DNA from: Leuconostoc rapi
Lineage (GTDB): Bacteria; Bacillota; Bacilli; Lactobacillales; Lactobacillaceae
Assembly: GCF_016908715.1 (NCBI RefSeq)
Contig: NZ_JAFBEK010000001.1
Span: 124,001 to 188,000, forward strand
Length of the DNA stretch: 64,000 nt
Reading direction: 5' to 3'
The notes under the pieces are model-generated. The model ran no database searches and was not told the origin of the DNA. It worked only from the letters and a program-made list of their open reading frames with translations. The position numbers were made by a program, and so were the translations under genes. Position 1 is the stretch's first letter. Every line of letters begins with the position of its first letter. Shown one piece after another: positions 19,655 through 28,052 of the stretch.

Positions 19655-20269
19655 ATGACAAATAATCGAACAAAATATTTAGTACTGACAATTTTTTTCA
19701 TGGCTATTGTGATAATACAAGTTGTTATCCCATGGTTAGGTTATATTCCACTAGGTGCCTTTGTTGTCGGTGCAGCACCAACAATTATTCAATTTACAGT
19801 GGCTATTGCAGCAATTATTTTAGGCGCGCGCTGGGGCGCTTTTATTGGCGCATTTTGGGGAATAATAACATTGTGGCAAGCATGGTCAACACCAGGAACT
19901 ATTGGTTCTCTCATATTTCAAAATCCAATTACAGCAATCGTACCACGTCTTTTAATGGGATTTTTAATTGGTTGGTTATTTAATCAATTATTGCGCGAGA
20001 AAAGTGCGAGAATACAAGTTGTTGGATTAGCTTTCTTGGGTGCATTAGCTGCTTTGATTAATACTGTTGGTGTTGTCTTGTCAACGGCGGTTGGTTTTAA
20101 GGTTATGCACACCAATTTTACAGGTGTACCAACAGATAATATTTTAGGCTGGCTAGTTAGTATTGTTGCTTTTAACGGTATATTTGAAGTGATTACAGGG
20201 GCCATTTTAGTCACGATTATTGGTAAAATATTAGTTCCTTTAGCCGAGAAGTCAGGAATTAAGGGATGA
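19655..20269 (+). CDS. ECF transporter S component (paralogue 2)
   Basis: The protein has 204 residues and aligns without gaps to the S component at 18857, with more than half of positions identical by eye, including PLGAF, TIIQFTVA, PGTIGSL, FQNP, AALINTVGVV and MHTNFTG. About six helices are predicted. It was probably made by duplication, with the tRNA-Arg caught between the copies. ATAAGGAA precedes the start. A GCGACT/AGTCGC hairpin lies just upstream. Ligand unknown. Confidence 0.8.
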   Translation: MTNNRTKYLVLTIFFMAIVIIQVVIPWLGYIPLGAFVVGAAPTIIQFTVAIAAIILGARWGAFIGAFWGIITLWQAWSTPGTIGSLIFQNPITAIVPRLLMGFLIGWLFNQLLREKSARIQVVGLAFLGALAALINTVGVVLSTAVGFKVMHTNFTGVPTDNILGWLVSIVAFNGIFEVITGAILVTIIGKILVPLAEKSGIKG

Positions 20270-20294
20270 TTAATTCTGTGATTTAAATTAAATA

Positions 20295-20323
20295 TTGACA
20301 ACTATTAATTAGTATGTTTTAAT
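20295..20323 (+). promoter_or_regulatory. promoter of the brnQ leader
   Basis: TTGACA (20295-20300), a 17-base spacer and TTTAAT (20318-20323) form a good sigma-A promoter directly ahead of the leader peptide. Confidence 0.75.
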
Positions 20324-20353
20324 AAATGTATTAAATAAAAAAGAGATAAACAA

Positions 20354-20413
20354 ATGACAACATCAGTTAACACAACAACACAAATTATTATCAGCATTAT
20401 CATTATTTCGTGA
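20354..20413 (+). CDS. isoleucine-rich leader peptide of the brnQ operon
   Basis: A 19-residue ORF, MTTSVNTTTQIIISIIIIS, has seven isoleucine codons in nine positions and stops just before a set of alternative hairpins. AAGAGA lies upstream as a ribosome binding site. It lies between a strong promoter and a terminator upstream of a branched-chain amino-acid transporter, which marks it as an attenuator leader peptide: ribosomes stall here when charged tRNA-Ile is scarce. Confidence 0.85.
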   Translation: MTTSVNTTTQIIISIIIIS

Positions 20414-20509
20414 TAGGTGCTGATAATTTTTGGTGCCTATCAATCAATTGATAGGCAGCTGATAAATGTCAAAGAGACAAGCTGCTTTTTACAAGCAACT
20501 TGTCTCTTT
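20387..20509 (+). promoter_or_regulatory. isoleucine transcription attenuator
   Basis: Overlapping complementary blocks form a ladder: ATTATCAGC (20387-20395, inside the Ile codons) with GCTGATAAT (20419-20427); TGATAGG (20411-20417) with CCTATCA (20436-20442); GCCTATCA (20435-20442) with TGATAGGC (20449-20456); GCAGCT (20455-20460) with AGCTGC (20480-20485). The last block is the start of the terminator stem (20471-20481 with 20499-20509, then T-run). Stalling on Ile codons frees the second block and leads to antitermination; translation to the stop covers it and gives termination. Confidence 0.8.
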
Positions 20510-20535
20510 TTTGTTTCATTTCGTAGGAGAGTATT

Positions 20536-21327
20536 ATGACATTAACATTAGAACAGCAAAAACTTGCAAAACATTTGTTTGAGGCATTTAAAGATAATGT
20601 CCCATTAGATCAGAACGATTACGTTAATGTCGTACATGATTTTGACACGGCATATGAGGTACAAGACGCAGTTATGGCATTGAAAAATGAACCAACAGCA
20701 GGCTATAAAGTATCGCTGACTTCTCCTGAAACGCAGCATATGTTTGCATCAGATTCACCATTATATGGCGCACAAGTGGCTAATCGTTTCGTGAAATCAC
20801 CGTATGTGTTAGACTTAGCGTCATATAATGAACCACTAGTTGAAGTGGAGTTGCTATTTACCGCTAAAGTAGATTTGACACCTGATATGTCAAAAGAAAC
20901 GTTACTAAAAAATACGACAGTGGCACCAGCTTTAGAAGTCCCTGATGCACGTTTCAAGTCGTGGTTTCCAAAATTAGACAAGTACTTAGTGTTAAGTGAT
21001 ACAGCTGTCGGTGGGGCAGTCGTTTCAGGTAAGTCTCTAGATGGGAGCACGCTGACTGTTGGCGAATTAGCAGACGTCAGTGCCACGTTAACACACAATG
21101 GCAAGCAAGTTGGGCAGGGGAAAGGCAGTGAAGTGTTGGGAAACCCCGTAGCATCATTAGAGTGGTTGGTAACGAAATTAGCAGACCAAGGCAAGACGTT
21201 TGTGGCAGGGACGCAAGCGTCTACAGGGACGTTCTTATTGCCACCGCGTTTAAGTTCAGGAGAGTGGCGTGTGGATTTCACAGGAGAATTTGGTACAGTC
21301 GTTCTCCAAGTTAAGGAGAATAACTAA
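20536..21327 (+). CDS. 2-keto-4-pentenoate hydratase/decarboxylase family protein
   Basis: The 263-residue protein resembles the MhpD/4-oxalocrotonate decarboxylase family (fumarylacetoacetase-like fold). Visible are EVELLFTAKVDL (about 97-108) with the metal-binding ExE pair and the GxGSEVLGNPVASLEWL segment (about 197-213). Known members hydrate or decarboxylate short 2-oxo-enoates. It is translationally coupled to brnQ (TAATG overlap) and lies behind the isoleucine attenuator, so a role in branched-chain or related 2-oxo-acid metabolism is likely but not shown. Confidence 0.75.
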   Translation: MTLTLEQQKLAKHLFEAFKDNVPLDQNDYVNVVHDFDTAYEVQDAVMALKNEPTAGYKVSLTSPETQHMFASDSPLYGAQVANRFVKSPYVLDLASYNEPLVEVELLFTAKVDLTPDMSKETLLKNTTVAPALEVPDARFKSWFPKLDKYLVLSDTAVGGAVVSGKSLDGSTLTVGELADVSATLTHNGKQVGQGKGSEVLGNPVASLEWLVTKLADQGKTFVAGTQASTGTFLLPPRLSSGEWRVDFTGEFGTVVLQVKENN

Positions 21328-22715
21328 TGGTCGATAAAAAACTGACATGGCGTCAATTACTTCTGATAGCATCGTTAATTTTTGGTATGTTTTTCGGTGC
21401 TGGAAATTTGATTTTTCCAGTGCAGTTAGGTCAAATGTCCGGTGGAAACTGGCTTCCTGCAACTTTAGGATTCTTAGTCACGGGTACTATTGTACCGTTT
21501 CTAGCTATGTTAGCTGTTAGCCTCACTCATAGTCGAAGTGTATACGATGTGGCAAAACCCGTTGGACATTGGTTTGGTTTATTATTCTTAGTCGCGATTC
21601 ATCTCACGATTGGACCATTTTTTGGTACACCTCGTACAGCAGCAACAGCATTTTCAATGGGTGTGGCACCATTTTTATCTGCAGATCATCAACAGGTAGG
21701 TATGCTAATATTTTCTGCTTTATTCTTTGGATTGGCTTACTTTTTAACAGTCAAACAAGCAGAACTGACTAAACGTATTGGTAAATATTTAAATCCTTTG
21801 TTTATTGGTTTATTGGTTGTTGTATTACTTGTAGCACTCTTTATACCAATGGGCGGCACACATCAAGTGGTCAATACAGCATACCAAAGTAATTCTGGTT
21901 TACAAGGTGTTTTAGATGGTTATAATACGATGGATGGCTTAGCTTTGCTTGCACTGGCTGTATCTGTTGTATACGCTGTAAGAGGGCTTGGTTTTGGAGA
22001 GCATCAAGTATCAAAAGTATTGGCTAAAGCCGGCTTATTGAGTATCGTTATAGAAGGTTTTTTTTATACGAGTCTAGTTTTATTGGGTGTTTCAAGTTTA
22101 GGGAAATTCAAACCTGCAGCGAATGGTGGTGACGCGTTTGCACAAATCATCGCTCACTATGCAGGTAATTTTGGCACTGCTTTAACGGGTGTATTGGTGA
22201 CGCTGGCTGTATTTACGACAGCAATGGGGTTGTTCGTTTCTTTCGCACAGGACCTGCATTTAGCTTTTCCTAAAGTGAGTTATCTTTGGTTTTTGCGTTT
22301 GATTGCTTTTGGCTCTTTTGTCACTGCAAATGCGGGTTTGACTAACATTGTAGCTTGGTCGGTCCCTGTGTTAATGTTATTATATCCGTTTGCTTTGGTG
22401 CTCATTTTGTTGTCGCTTTTTTCTAACTATTTTAATCGTTCAAGCACGATATACCGTAGTGCTGTGGCAGGTGTTGTGTTACCCGCAATATTGGATGCTT
22501 TTGCCAATTCACCATTCATGGGTAATCAGACTGTTCAGGGAATCGTAACAATGTATCATCAATATATACCATTTTCAGCGTTGGGATTTGGTTGGTTAGT
22601 ACCGGCTTTAGTGGGTACGTTAATTGGTTGTGGCCTTTACGTTTTTTCAAATGCAACTCAAAACCAACATAATCGTGTTAAATCTGAAATATCTGTTAAT
22701 ACATCACGCGATTGA
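21327..22715 (+). CDS. brnQ: branched-chain amino acid transporter BrnQ
   Basis: This is a polytopic protein of 462 residues with about twelve helices in the LIVCS/BrnQ family. The N-terminal signature FGMFFGAGNLIFPVQLGQ (about 18-35) is conserved, as is FGTPRTAATAFSMG (about 98-111). BrnQ imports Ile, Leu and Val with Na+ or H+. Its start overlaps the hydratase stop. Expression is controlled by the Ile leader peptide, which fits the substrate. Confidence 0.94.
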   Translation: MVDKKLTWRQLLLIASLIFGMFFGAGNLIFPVQLGQMSGGNWLPATLGFLVTGTIVPFLAMLAVSLTHSRSVYDVAKPVGHWFGLLFLVAIHLTIGPFFGTPRTAATAFSMGVAPFLSADHQQVGMLIFSALFFGLAYFLTVKQAELTKRIGKYLNPLFIGLLVVVLLVALFIPMGGTHQVVNTAYQSNSGLQGVLDGYNTMDGLALLALAVSVVYAVRGLGFGEHQVSKVLAKAGLLSIVIEGFFYTSLVLLGVSSLGKFKPAANGGDAFAQIIAHYAGNFGTALTGVLVTLAVFTTAMGLFVSFAQDLHLAFPKVSYLWFLRLIAFGSFVTANAGLTNIVAWSVPVLMLLYPFALVLILLSLFSNYFNRSSTIYRSAVAGVVLPAILDAFANSPFMGNQTVQGIVTMYHQYIPFSALGFGWLVPALVGTLIGCGLYVFSNATQNQHNRVKSEISVNTSRD

Positions 22716-22722
22716 TTGTCAG

Positions 22723-22748
22723 ATGCGCCCCTTGCAGGGCGCATTTTT
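22723..22748 (+). terminator. brnQ terminator
   Basis: A GC-rich 8-bp stem (22723-22730 with 22737-22744) is followed by a T-run. Confidence 0.85.
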
Positions 22749-22845
22749 GATATAATGATGTTAGTAAAATTGAAAGGAAATATACTTGATAACCTGCTGA
22801 TGAACTTAAGATAGTCGCCTCTTGTCAAATATAATCTATAATATC

Positions 22846-23475
22846 ATGGGAAAATTTGTTGAAATGGATCATCCATTGATTCAGCATAAGCTGACAATGA
22901 TTCGCAATAAAAAAGTAGGTACCAAAGATTTTCGTGCTTTGGTAGATGAAATCGCTATGTTAATGACTTATGAAGCCAGTCGCGATTTGCAGTTAGAAGA
23001 TGTTGTTGTAGAAACGCCTGTTGCGACAACAACTAAAAAACAGTTGGCTGGTAAAAAATTAGCTGTTGTGCCAATCTTACGTGCAGGGTTGGGCATGGTA
23101 GACGGCATTGTGCAATTGATTCCAGCTGCTAAAATTGGTCACATTGGGATGTACCGTGATGAAGAAACGCTTGAACCCGTAGAGTATTTTATTAAATTAC
23201 CAGAAGATATCGATCAGCGTGATGTTTTATTAGTAGACCCAATGTTAGCAACTGGTGGATCAGCAAAAGATGCGATTTCTGCACTTAAAAAACGTGGTGC
23301 CAAACATATCAAGTTGATTACACTTGTTTCGGCTCCTGAGGGTGTGAAAGCTGTTCAAGAGGCACATCCGGATGTTGATATTTATACTGGTTCATTAGAT
23401 GAAAAGTTAAATGAGCATGGTTATATTGTGCCTGGTTTGGGGGACGCCGGCGATCGCTTATTTGGTACCATGTAA
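22846..23475 (+). CDS. upp: uracil phosphoribosyltransferase
   Basis: With the start at ATG 22846 the protein has 209 residues, the family norm, beginning [20 protein letters not shown]. The PRPP-binding motif [15 protein letters not shown] (about 131-145) and the uracil-binding end ([16 protein letters not shown]) are intact. It salvages uracil to UMP. There is no recognisable ribosome binding site before this ATG; upstream, AAAGGA precedes two tiny overlapping reading frames (about 22785-22813). A TATAAT lies at 22752-22757. Confidence 0.95.
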   Translation: MGKFVEMDHPLIQHKLTMIRNKKVGTKDFRALVDEIAMLMTYEASRDLQLEDVVVETPVATTTKKQLAGKKLAVVPILRAGLGMVDGIVQLIPAAKIGHIGMYRDEETLEPVEYFIKLPEDIDQRDVLLVDPMLATGGSAKDAISALKKRGAKHIKLITLVSAPEGVKAVQEAHPDVDIYTGSLDEKLNEHGYIVPGLGDAGDRLFGTM

Positions 23476-23516
23476 ATAATTAGAAAAAAATCATTAAAAT
23501 TAGTTTTATAAAAGTA

Positions 23517-23545
23517 TTGACATTTTTTGTTAACCTGTGTATAGT
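23517..23545 (+). promoter_or_regulatory. promoter of the liv leader
   Basis: TTGACA (23517-23522), a 17-base spacer and TATAGT (23540-23545) form a strong sigma-A promoter that precedes the Leu leader peptide. Confidence 0.8.
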
Positions 23546-23595
23546 TTTAATCATTAAGAAACAAGCAAGTAATTGCTCAAACAAGGAGAGTCATC

Positions 23596-23661
23596 ATGAC
23601 TAAAATGTATTTTAAACAAGTTAATAACACACGTCTCCTCCTCAACCTTCTTCTCATCTGA
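23596..23661 (+). CDS. leucine-rich leader peptide of the liv operon
   Basis: A 21-residue ORF with AAGGAG nine bases ahead of its ATG ends in RLLLNLLLI, with six Leu codons (CTC, CTC, CTC, CTT, CTT, CTC) in eight positions before the stop. It is followed by alternative hairpins and a terminator in front of a branched-chain amino-acid ABC transporter operon, so it is read as a leucine-sensing attenuator peptide. Confidence 0.87.
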   Translation: MTKMYFKQVNNTRLLLNLLLI

Positions 23662-23773
23662 GTCTAGTTGGTTGTTATTTGAGCAGGATCAGCTACTAGA
23701 CTTTTAAAGGGATAGTGGCTGGTTAGGAAAAATGCGTATAAAGCGCCCTAACGAGCAATCGTTAGGGCGCTTT
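23623..23773 (+). promoter_or_regulatory. leucine transcription attenuator
   Basis: The ladder of exclusive pairings is: AATAA plus CAACC (23623-23627, 23643-23647) with GGTTG plus TTATT (23670-23679); AGTCTAGT (23661-23668) with ACTAGACT (23695-23702); AGCTACTA (23691-23698) with TAGTGGCT (23713-23720, one G-T); GTTAGG (23722-23727) with CCTAAC (23747-23752). The last block lies in the 14-bp terminator (23740-23753 with 23760-23773). Ribosome stalling on Leu codons should favour the antiterminator, as in the Ile leader. Confidence 0.75.
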
Positions 23774-23833
23774 ATTGTACTCTAATGATTGCACTGCTTA
23801 ATTTGGAGATGTAATCAAAAGGAGATTAGGATT

Positions 23834-24976
23834 ATGGCACAGAATGCAATTAATAAGGAAGCGCAAATCAATAAAGAAGTCATCCAAGAAAAAGTTGGTG
23901 AGGCTGAGGAATCTATCCGTGATATTGTTTATAAAACATCGGCAGCAGTTTCAAATGCCATCTTAGTTACATTAGGAATGGGATTGTTATTGCAAACCAT
24001 TGCCGGATTTATTAATTGGGCACCAATGGTACAGATGGGGGCTATCACAAAAATTATGTTGCCTGCTGCCTTTGGTGCAGCAGTCGCCTCGCAAATGAAG
24101 ACGAATACGATGGTCATGTTTAGCGCGATGGCTGCTTCTACAGTTGGTGCTAATGCTGTATTCTTTAGTAATAATGCTGTCCAAGGTGTGACTGCGACTG
24201 GTTATGCTGGCACACAAGCTGCTGGTTCAGCAATTATCACAACAGGACAGCCAATATCAGCTGTTATGGCAGCCATTATTGCAGTATTGTTTGGTAAATG
24301 GTTGAGTGGTAAAACGCCATTAGATATGGTTATTGTACCAGCTGCAACAACAATTGTTGGTACGGTGAGTGGTTATTACTTGGCGATGATTACGACACCT
24401 GCCTTAGTAGCGGTTGGCCAATTTATTGCTTCAAGTGTTTCAGTTAACCCGATTATTGGGACAGCAATTGTTGCCATGGTATTTGGTGCATTAACAATGA
24501 CACCTGCATCTGCGGCAGCATTAGCTGTTGCTATTGGTGCAACAGGTGTGACGTCACCGCAAGCTGCTGGTGCGATATTAATTGGTACAACGGCTGTGTT
24601 TGTTGGCTTTCCAGCTATGTCGTTTCAAGAAAATAAAATTGGTGCAACGATTGCACAAGGTATTGTGACGCCAAAAATTCAATTTCCAAATTTGACTAAA
24701 AATCCAGCATTGATTATCCCACCAATGATTGGTGCAGCCATTGCAGCACCAATTGCCACAATAGCATTTCATGTGACAGCACCATTTGCTATGGCGGGTA
24801 TTGGATTTAATTCGTTTATCGTACCTTTGGCTTTGGCGGGATCAAATCCAGTTGCTTTTGCCGCTTATATGGGCATTGGTGTTGTCGTGCCAATTATTGT
24901 GTCATTTGTGGGTTACCGTGTGATGCGCAAAATGGGTTGGGCAAAACCAGAACAGTTGCATTTGGAAATGATTTAA
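23834..24976 (+). CDS. PTS_EIIC_2-type membrane protein in the liv operon
   Basis: The 380-residue protein is very rich in Ala, Gly, Ile and Val, with about nine or ten membrane helices after a charged N-terminal 30 residues. It resembles the PTS_EIIC_2 (DUF-like) group of IIC-type proteins that occur without IIA/IIB partners. The start at ATG 23834 follows GGAGATTAGG. It is the first gene after the leucine attenuator and 33 bases before livJ, so it is more likely linked to amino-acid or 2-oxo-acid traffic than to sugar uptake. That is inference. Confidence 0.7.
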   Translation: MAQNAINKEAQINKEVIQEKVGEAEESIRDIVYKTSAAVSNAILVTLGMGLLLQTIAGFINWAPMVQMGAITKIMLPAAFGAAVASQMKTNTMVMFSAMAASTVGANAVFFSNNAVQGVTATGYAGTQAAGSAIITTGQPISAVMAAIIAVLFGKWLSGKTPLDMVIVPAATTIVGTVSGYYLAMITTPALVAVGQFIASSVSVNPIIGTAIVAMVFGALTMTPASAAALAVAIGATGVTSPQAAGAILIGTTAVFVGFPAMSFQENKIGATIAQGIVTPKIQFPNLTKNPALIIPPMIGAAIAAPIATIAFHVTAPFAMAGIGFNSFIVPLALAGSNPVAFAAYMGIGVVVPIIVSFVGYRVMRKMGWAKPEQLHLEMI

Positions 24977-25009
24977 TGTGTTTGCTTAATTAAAATTTGG
25001 AGAGAAATT

Positions 25010-26182
25010 ATGAAAAAAATTATTGCTATAGTTGTTGCCTTCGTTGTTGTCATTGGGGGAGTTATTGGTTTTGGTATGATGAAGAAAACAGGCAATAAAA
25101 CAGCTAATATTGTCAAAATTGGTGGTGTGTTTGACACTTCTGGTAATGTTTCGGCTTATGGTCAAGCTGAACAAAAGGGTGCTAATTTTGCAGTTAAGCA
25201 TATTAATGCTGCTGGTGGCGTTAAAGTCGATGGTAAAACTTACAAATTCAAGATGGTTAATAAGGATAGTAAATCAGATAATACGGAGGCGGCATCTGTT
25301 ACCACAAATTTGATTAATAATAATCAAGTCAATGCTATTGTAGGGCCAGTGGTGACTTCTGCTGTTCAAGCTGCTATTCCATCAGCAACAAAAGGGAAAA
25401 CACCAGTGATATCACCTACAGCTGGTGCTGATAGTATTACAGTACAAAAAAATGGGACGGTTCAACCTTATATTTTCCGTGCACAATTTAAAAATTCATA
25501 TTTAGGTACAAAGATGGCAAAATTTGCTACAGATACGATTAAAGCTAGAAATGTTATTGTTTTTCAAGATAATTCCTCAGATTATGGGACAGGTATCACT
25601 GCAGCGTTTAAAAAAGCATATACAGGTAATATCGTTGAAACTGATTCATATCAAGCTGGGGATACAGATTTTCAGGCAATGTTAACAAAGATTAAGAATA
25701 AAAAGTTTGATGCCATTGTCATTAATGGTTACTATACTGAAGCTGGAGCTATTTTAAAGCAGGCGCGTGATATGGGAATTGCAGTTCCTGTTATTGGACC
25801 AGATGGGTTAGGTGATCCAAAATTGGCTGAAATTGCTGGTAATAAAAATACAAGTAATGTTTATTACGCAGCGCATTTCTCAACAAAAGCGTTATCTACT
25901 GATGCAGCCAAGACCTTTGTTAAGTCTTATCGTAAAGACTATCAACAGGAGCCATCACAATTTACAGCATTGTCATACGATGCTGTTTACATGATTAAGC
26001 AAGCGATTGAAGATGAAAAATCAATTGATAAAGCTAAAATTACAGCAGGTTTAGCTAAAATTAAGAATTTTGAAGGCACAACAGGTAAAATGACAATGGA
26101 CAAATTCCATAATCCGAAAAAATCAATTGTTATGGTTGGCGTTCAAAATGGAAAAGACACAACTGCTACAGTTGTGAAATAA
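25010..26182 (+). CDS. livJ: branched-chain amino acid ABC transporter, substrate-binding protein
   Basis: This is a 390-residue periplasmic-binding-protein type I (Leu/Ile/Val) protein: IVKIGGVFDTSGNVSAYGQAE at the start of the domain, then VNAIVGPVVTSAVQAA and VIGPDGLGDPKL. The N-terminal hydrophobic helix (about 3-25) is not followed by a lipobox cysteine, and the mature part has no cysteine, so it is probably held by an uncleaved or peptidase I-type signal anchor. It lies first in livJHMGF. Confidence 0.93.
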   Translation: MKKIIAIVVAFVVVIGGVIGFGMMKKTGNKTANIVKIGGVFDTSGNVSAYGQAEQKGANFAVKHINAAGGVKVDGKTYKFKMVNKDSKSDNTEAASVTTNLINNNQVNAIVGPVVTSAVQAAIPSATKGKTPVISPTAGADSITVQKNGTVQPYIFRAQFKNSYLGTKMAKFATDTIKARNVIVFQDNSSDYGTGITAAFKKAYTGNIVETDSYQAGDTDFQAMLTKIKNKKFDAIVINGYYTEAGAILKQARDMGIAVPVIGPDGLGDPKLAEIAGNKNTSNVYYAAHFSTKALSTDAAKTFVKSYRKDYQQEPSQFTALSYDAVYMIKQAIEDEKSIDKAKITAGLAKIKNFEGTTGKMTMDKFHNPKKSIVMVGVQNGKDTTATVVK

Positions 26183-26194
26183 CAGGTGACTATC

Positions 26195-27073
26195 TTGTCA
26201 ATGATAATTCAACAATTAATCAATGGTATGATCCTGGGAAGCGTTTATGCACTATTGGCACTGGGATATACGATGGTGTATGGCATCATTAAATTAATTA
26301 ATTTCGCGCATGGTGATATTTATATGCTGGGAGCTTATTTTGGCTATTTTTTCCTTCGTGTGCTTCATCTAAATTTCTTTATTGCCTTAATTTTTTCTAT
26401 GGCAATTTGTGCAGTATTAGGTATGTTAATTGAGTTTATTGCTTATCGTCCTTTGCGCCATTCACCAAGAATTGCTGTCCTGATTTCGGCATTGGGTGTA
26501 TCATTTTTGCTTGAAAATGGTATGAGTTATCTTTTTGGATCTGATAAAAGATCGTTTCCACAAGCAATTAAAACAATACAATATCATTTTGGTAGTTTAC
26601 AAATTTCTAACATTCAAATCATTATTATAACAACTGCGATTATTTTGATGATTTTATTAAATATAATCGTTAAGAAAACAAAAATGGGGCGTGCCATGCG
26701 CGCCGTCTCTGCTGATGAAGAAGCAGCTATATTAATGGGTATTAATGTTAATCGTACAATTTCATTTACTTTTGCAATTGGCTCAGCGTTAGCTGCTGCC
26801 GGCGGGATGCTCATTGGCTTGTACTACAATAATATTGATCCATTGATGGGGATGACACCTGGGATTAAAGCTTTTGTAGCTGCAGTTTTGGGTGGTATTG
26901 GTATTATTCCTGGGGCAGCATTAGGCGGTTGGTTAATTGGTATTTTAGAAACTATGACACAAGCAGTTGGTTTGTCAAATTATAAAGATGCCGTTGTTTA
27001 TGCGATTTTGATTATTATTTTGTTATTAAAACCTACTGGTATTTTAGGTAAAAACAAACGGGAAAAGGTGTAA
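26195..27073 (+). CDS. livH: branched-chain amino acid ABC transporter, permease LivH
   Basis: This is a polytopic permease of about 292 residues with the LivH signature LINGMILGSVYALLALGYTM and LINFAHGDIYMLGAY. It forms the channel with LivM. The start is uncertain: AGGTG (26184-26188) suits a TTG at 26195, an ATG lies at 26201, and a GTG at 26186 overlaps the site itself. It follows livJ closely and precedes livM by 4 bases. Confidence 0.92.
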   Translation: MSMIIQQLINGMILGSVYALLALGYTMVYGIIKLINFAHGDIYMLGAYFGYFFLRVLHLNFFIALIFSMAICAVLGMLIEFIAYRPLRHSPRIAVLISALGVSFLLENGMSYLFGSDKRSFPQAIKTIQYHFGSLQISNIQIIIITTAIILMILLNIIVKKTKMGRAMRAVSADEEAAILMGINVNRTISFTFAIGSALAAAGGMLIGLYYNNIDPLMGMTPGIKAFVAAVLGGIGIIPGAALGGWLIGILETMTQAVGLSNYKDAVVYAILIIILLLKPTGILGKNKREKV

Positions 27074-27077
27074 GTTC

Positions 27078-28052
27078 ATGGATAAAGCGCATATAAAATA
27101 TACGTTGAGCTGGGCCACATTAACGTTAATGATTATCATCCTAATCTTTGTAATGACTATGTTTGGTATTATCGGACCCTATGGTATGACAACTATTGTA
27201 TTAATTGGCATTAATCTTATTGCAGCGGTTGGCTTGAATTTAGTTATCGGTATGTCAGGGCAATTCTCATTAGGCCACGCAGGATTTATGGCTATTGGCG
27301 CTTATGCCACAGCTTTAATTGTAACTTCAGTACCCACCATTTTTGGTTTTATTATTAGTCTTTTTGTGGGCGCTATATTGAGTGGTATTGTGGCGTTAAT
27401 TGTCGGTATTCCGACGTTGCGCTTGCGTGGTGATTATTTAGCAATTGCCACGTTAGGTGTATCAGAAATTATTAGAATTTTAATTATGAACTTTAAAATC
27501 ACACGTGGACCCGCAGGTATTTTTGCAATTCCCGCCTTTGTTAATTGGCAAGTTGTTTTTGGGCTTGGTGTGCTATCGATTATTATTGTGGTGAATTTAG
27601 TTAGAAGTCCTACAGGTCGAGCCATTATTGCTGTTCGTGATAATGAGATTGCCGCAGAATCATTAGGAATTAATACAACCAAGTATAAAGTTATTGCCTT
27701 TGTTCTTGGTGCGATATTAGCGGCAATTGCGGGTGGACTACGTGCCAGTTTCATTCAATCTGTGTCACCACAAGACTTTACTTTTATGCAAAGCATTACT
27801 ATTCTAATCATCGTTGTACTAGGTGGCATTGGTTCAATAAGTGGCACAGTACTGACCGCTGTTGCATTAGGTATTTTAGATGTTGTCTTACAAAATTTTG
27901 GTTCATTGCGGATGGTTGTTTATGCTGTGGTATTAATTATCGTAATGTTATTTAGACCGCAAGGTTTGTTGGGTAGATCAGAATTTTCATTGAAAAAAAT
28001 GTTGTTCGATTCAGGAGGAGACCATGACAAAGGCCGTTCTAAAGACGCGTGA
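27078..28052 (+). CDS. livM: branched-chain amino acid ABC transporter, permease LivM
   Basis: This 324-residue polytopic permease has LivM features NLVIGMSGQFSLGHAGFMAIGAY (in pieces about residues 55-77) and LRLRGDYLAIATLG (about 115-128), the latter contacting the ATPase. The last 29 bases overlap livG in another frame, a sign of coupled translation. Confidence 0.93.
   Translation: MDKAHIKYTLSWATLTLMIIILIFVMTMFGIIGPYGMTTIVLIGINLIAAVGLNLVIGMSGQFSLGHAGFMAIGAYATALIVTSVPTIFGFIISLFVGAILSGIVALIVGIPTLRLRGDYLAIATLGVSEIIRILIMNFKITRGPAGIFAIPAFVNWQVVFGLGVLSIIIVVNLVRSPTGRAIIAVRDNEIAAESLGINTTKYKVIAFVLGAILAAIAGGLRASFIQSVSPQDFTFMQSITILIIVVLGGIGSISGTVLTAVALGILDVVLQNFGSLRMVVYAVVLIIVMLFRPQGLLGRSEFSLKKMLFDSGGDHDKGRSKDA

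Noticed and set aside
20703-21281. 192-codon open frame antisense to the hydratase gene
   Set aside because: Shadow of a well-supported gene; no start signals and Cys/Ser/Pro-rich nonsense-like composition.
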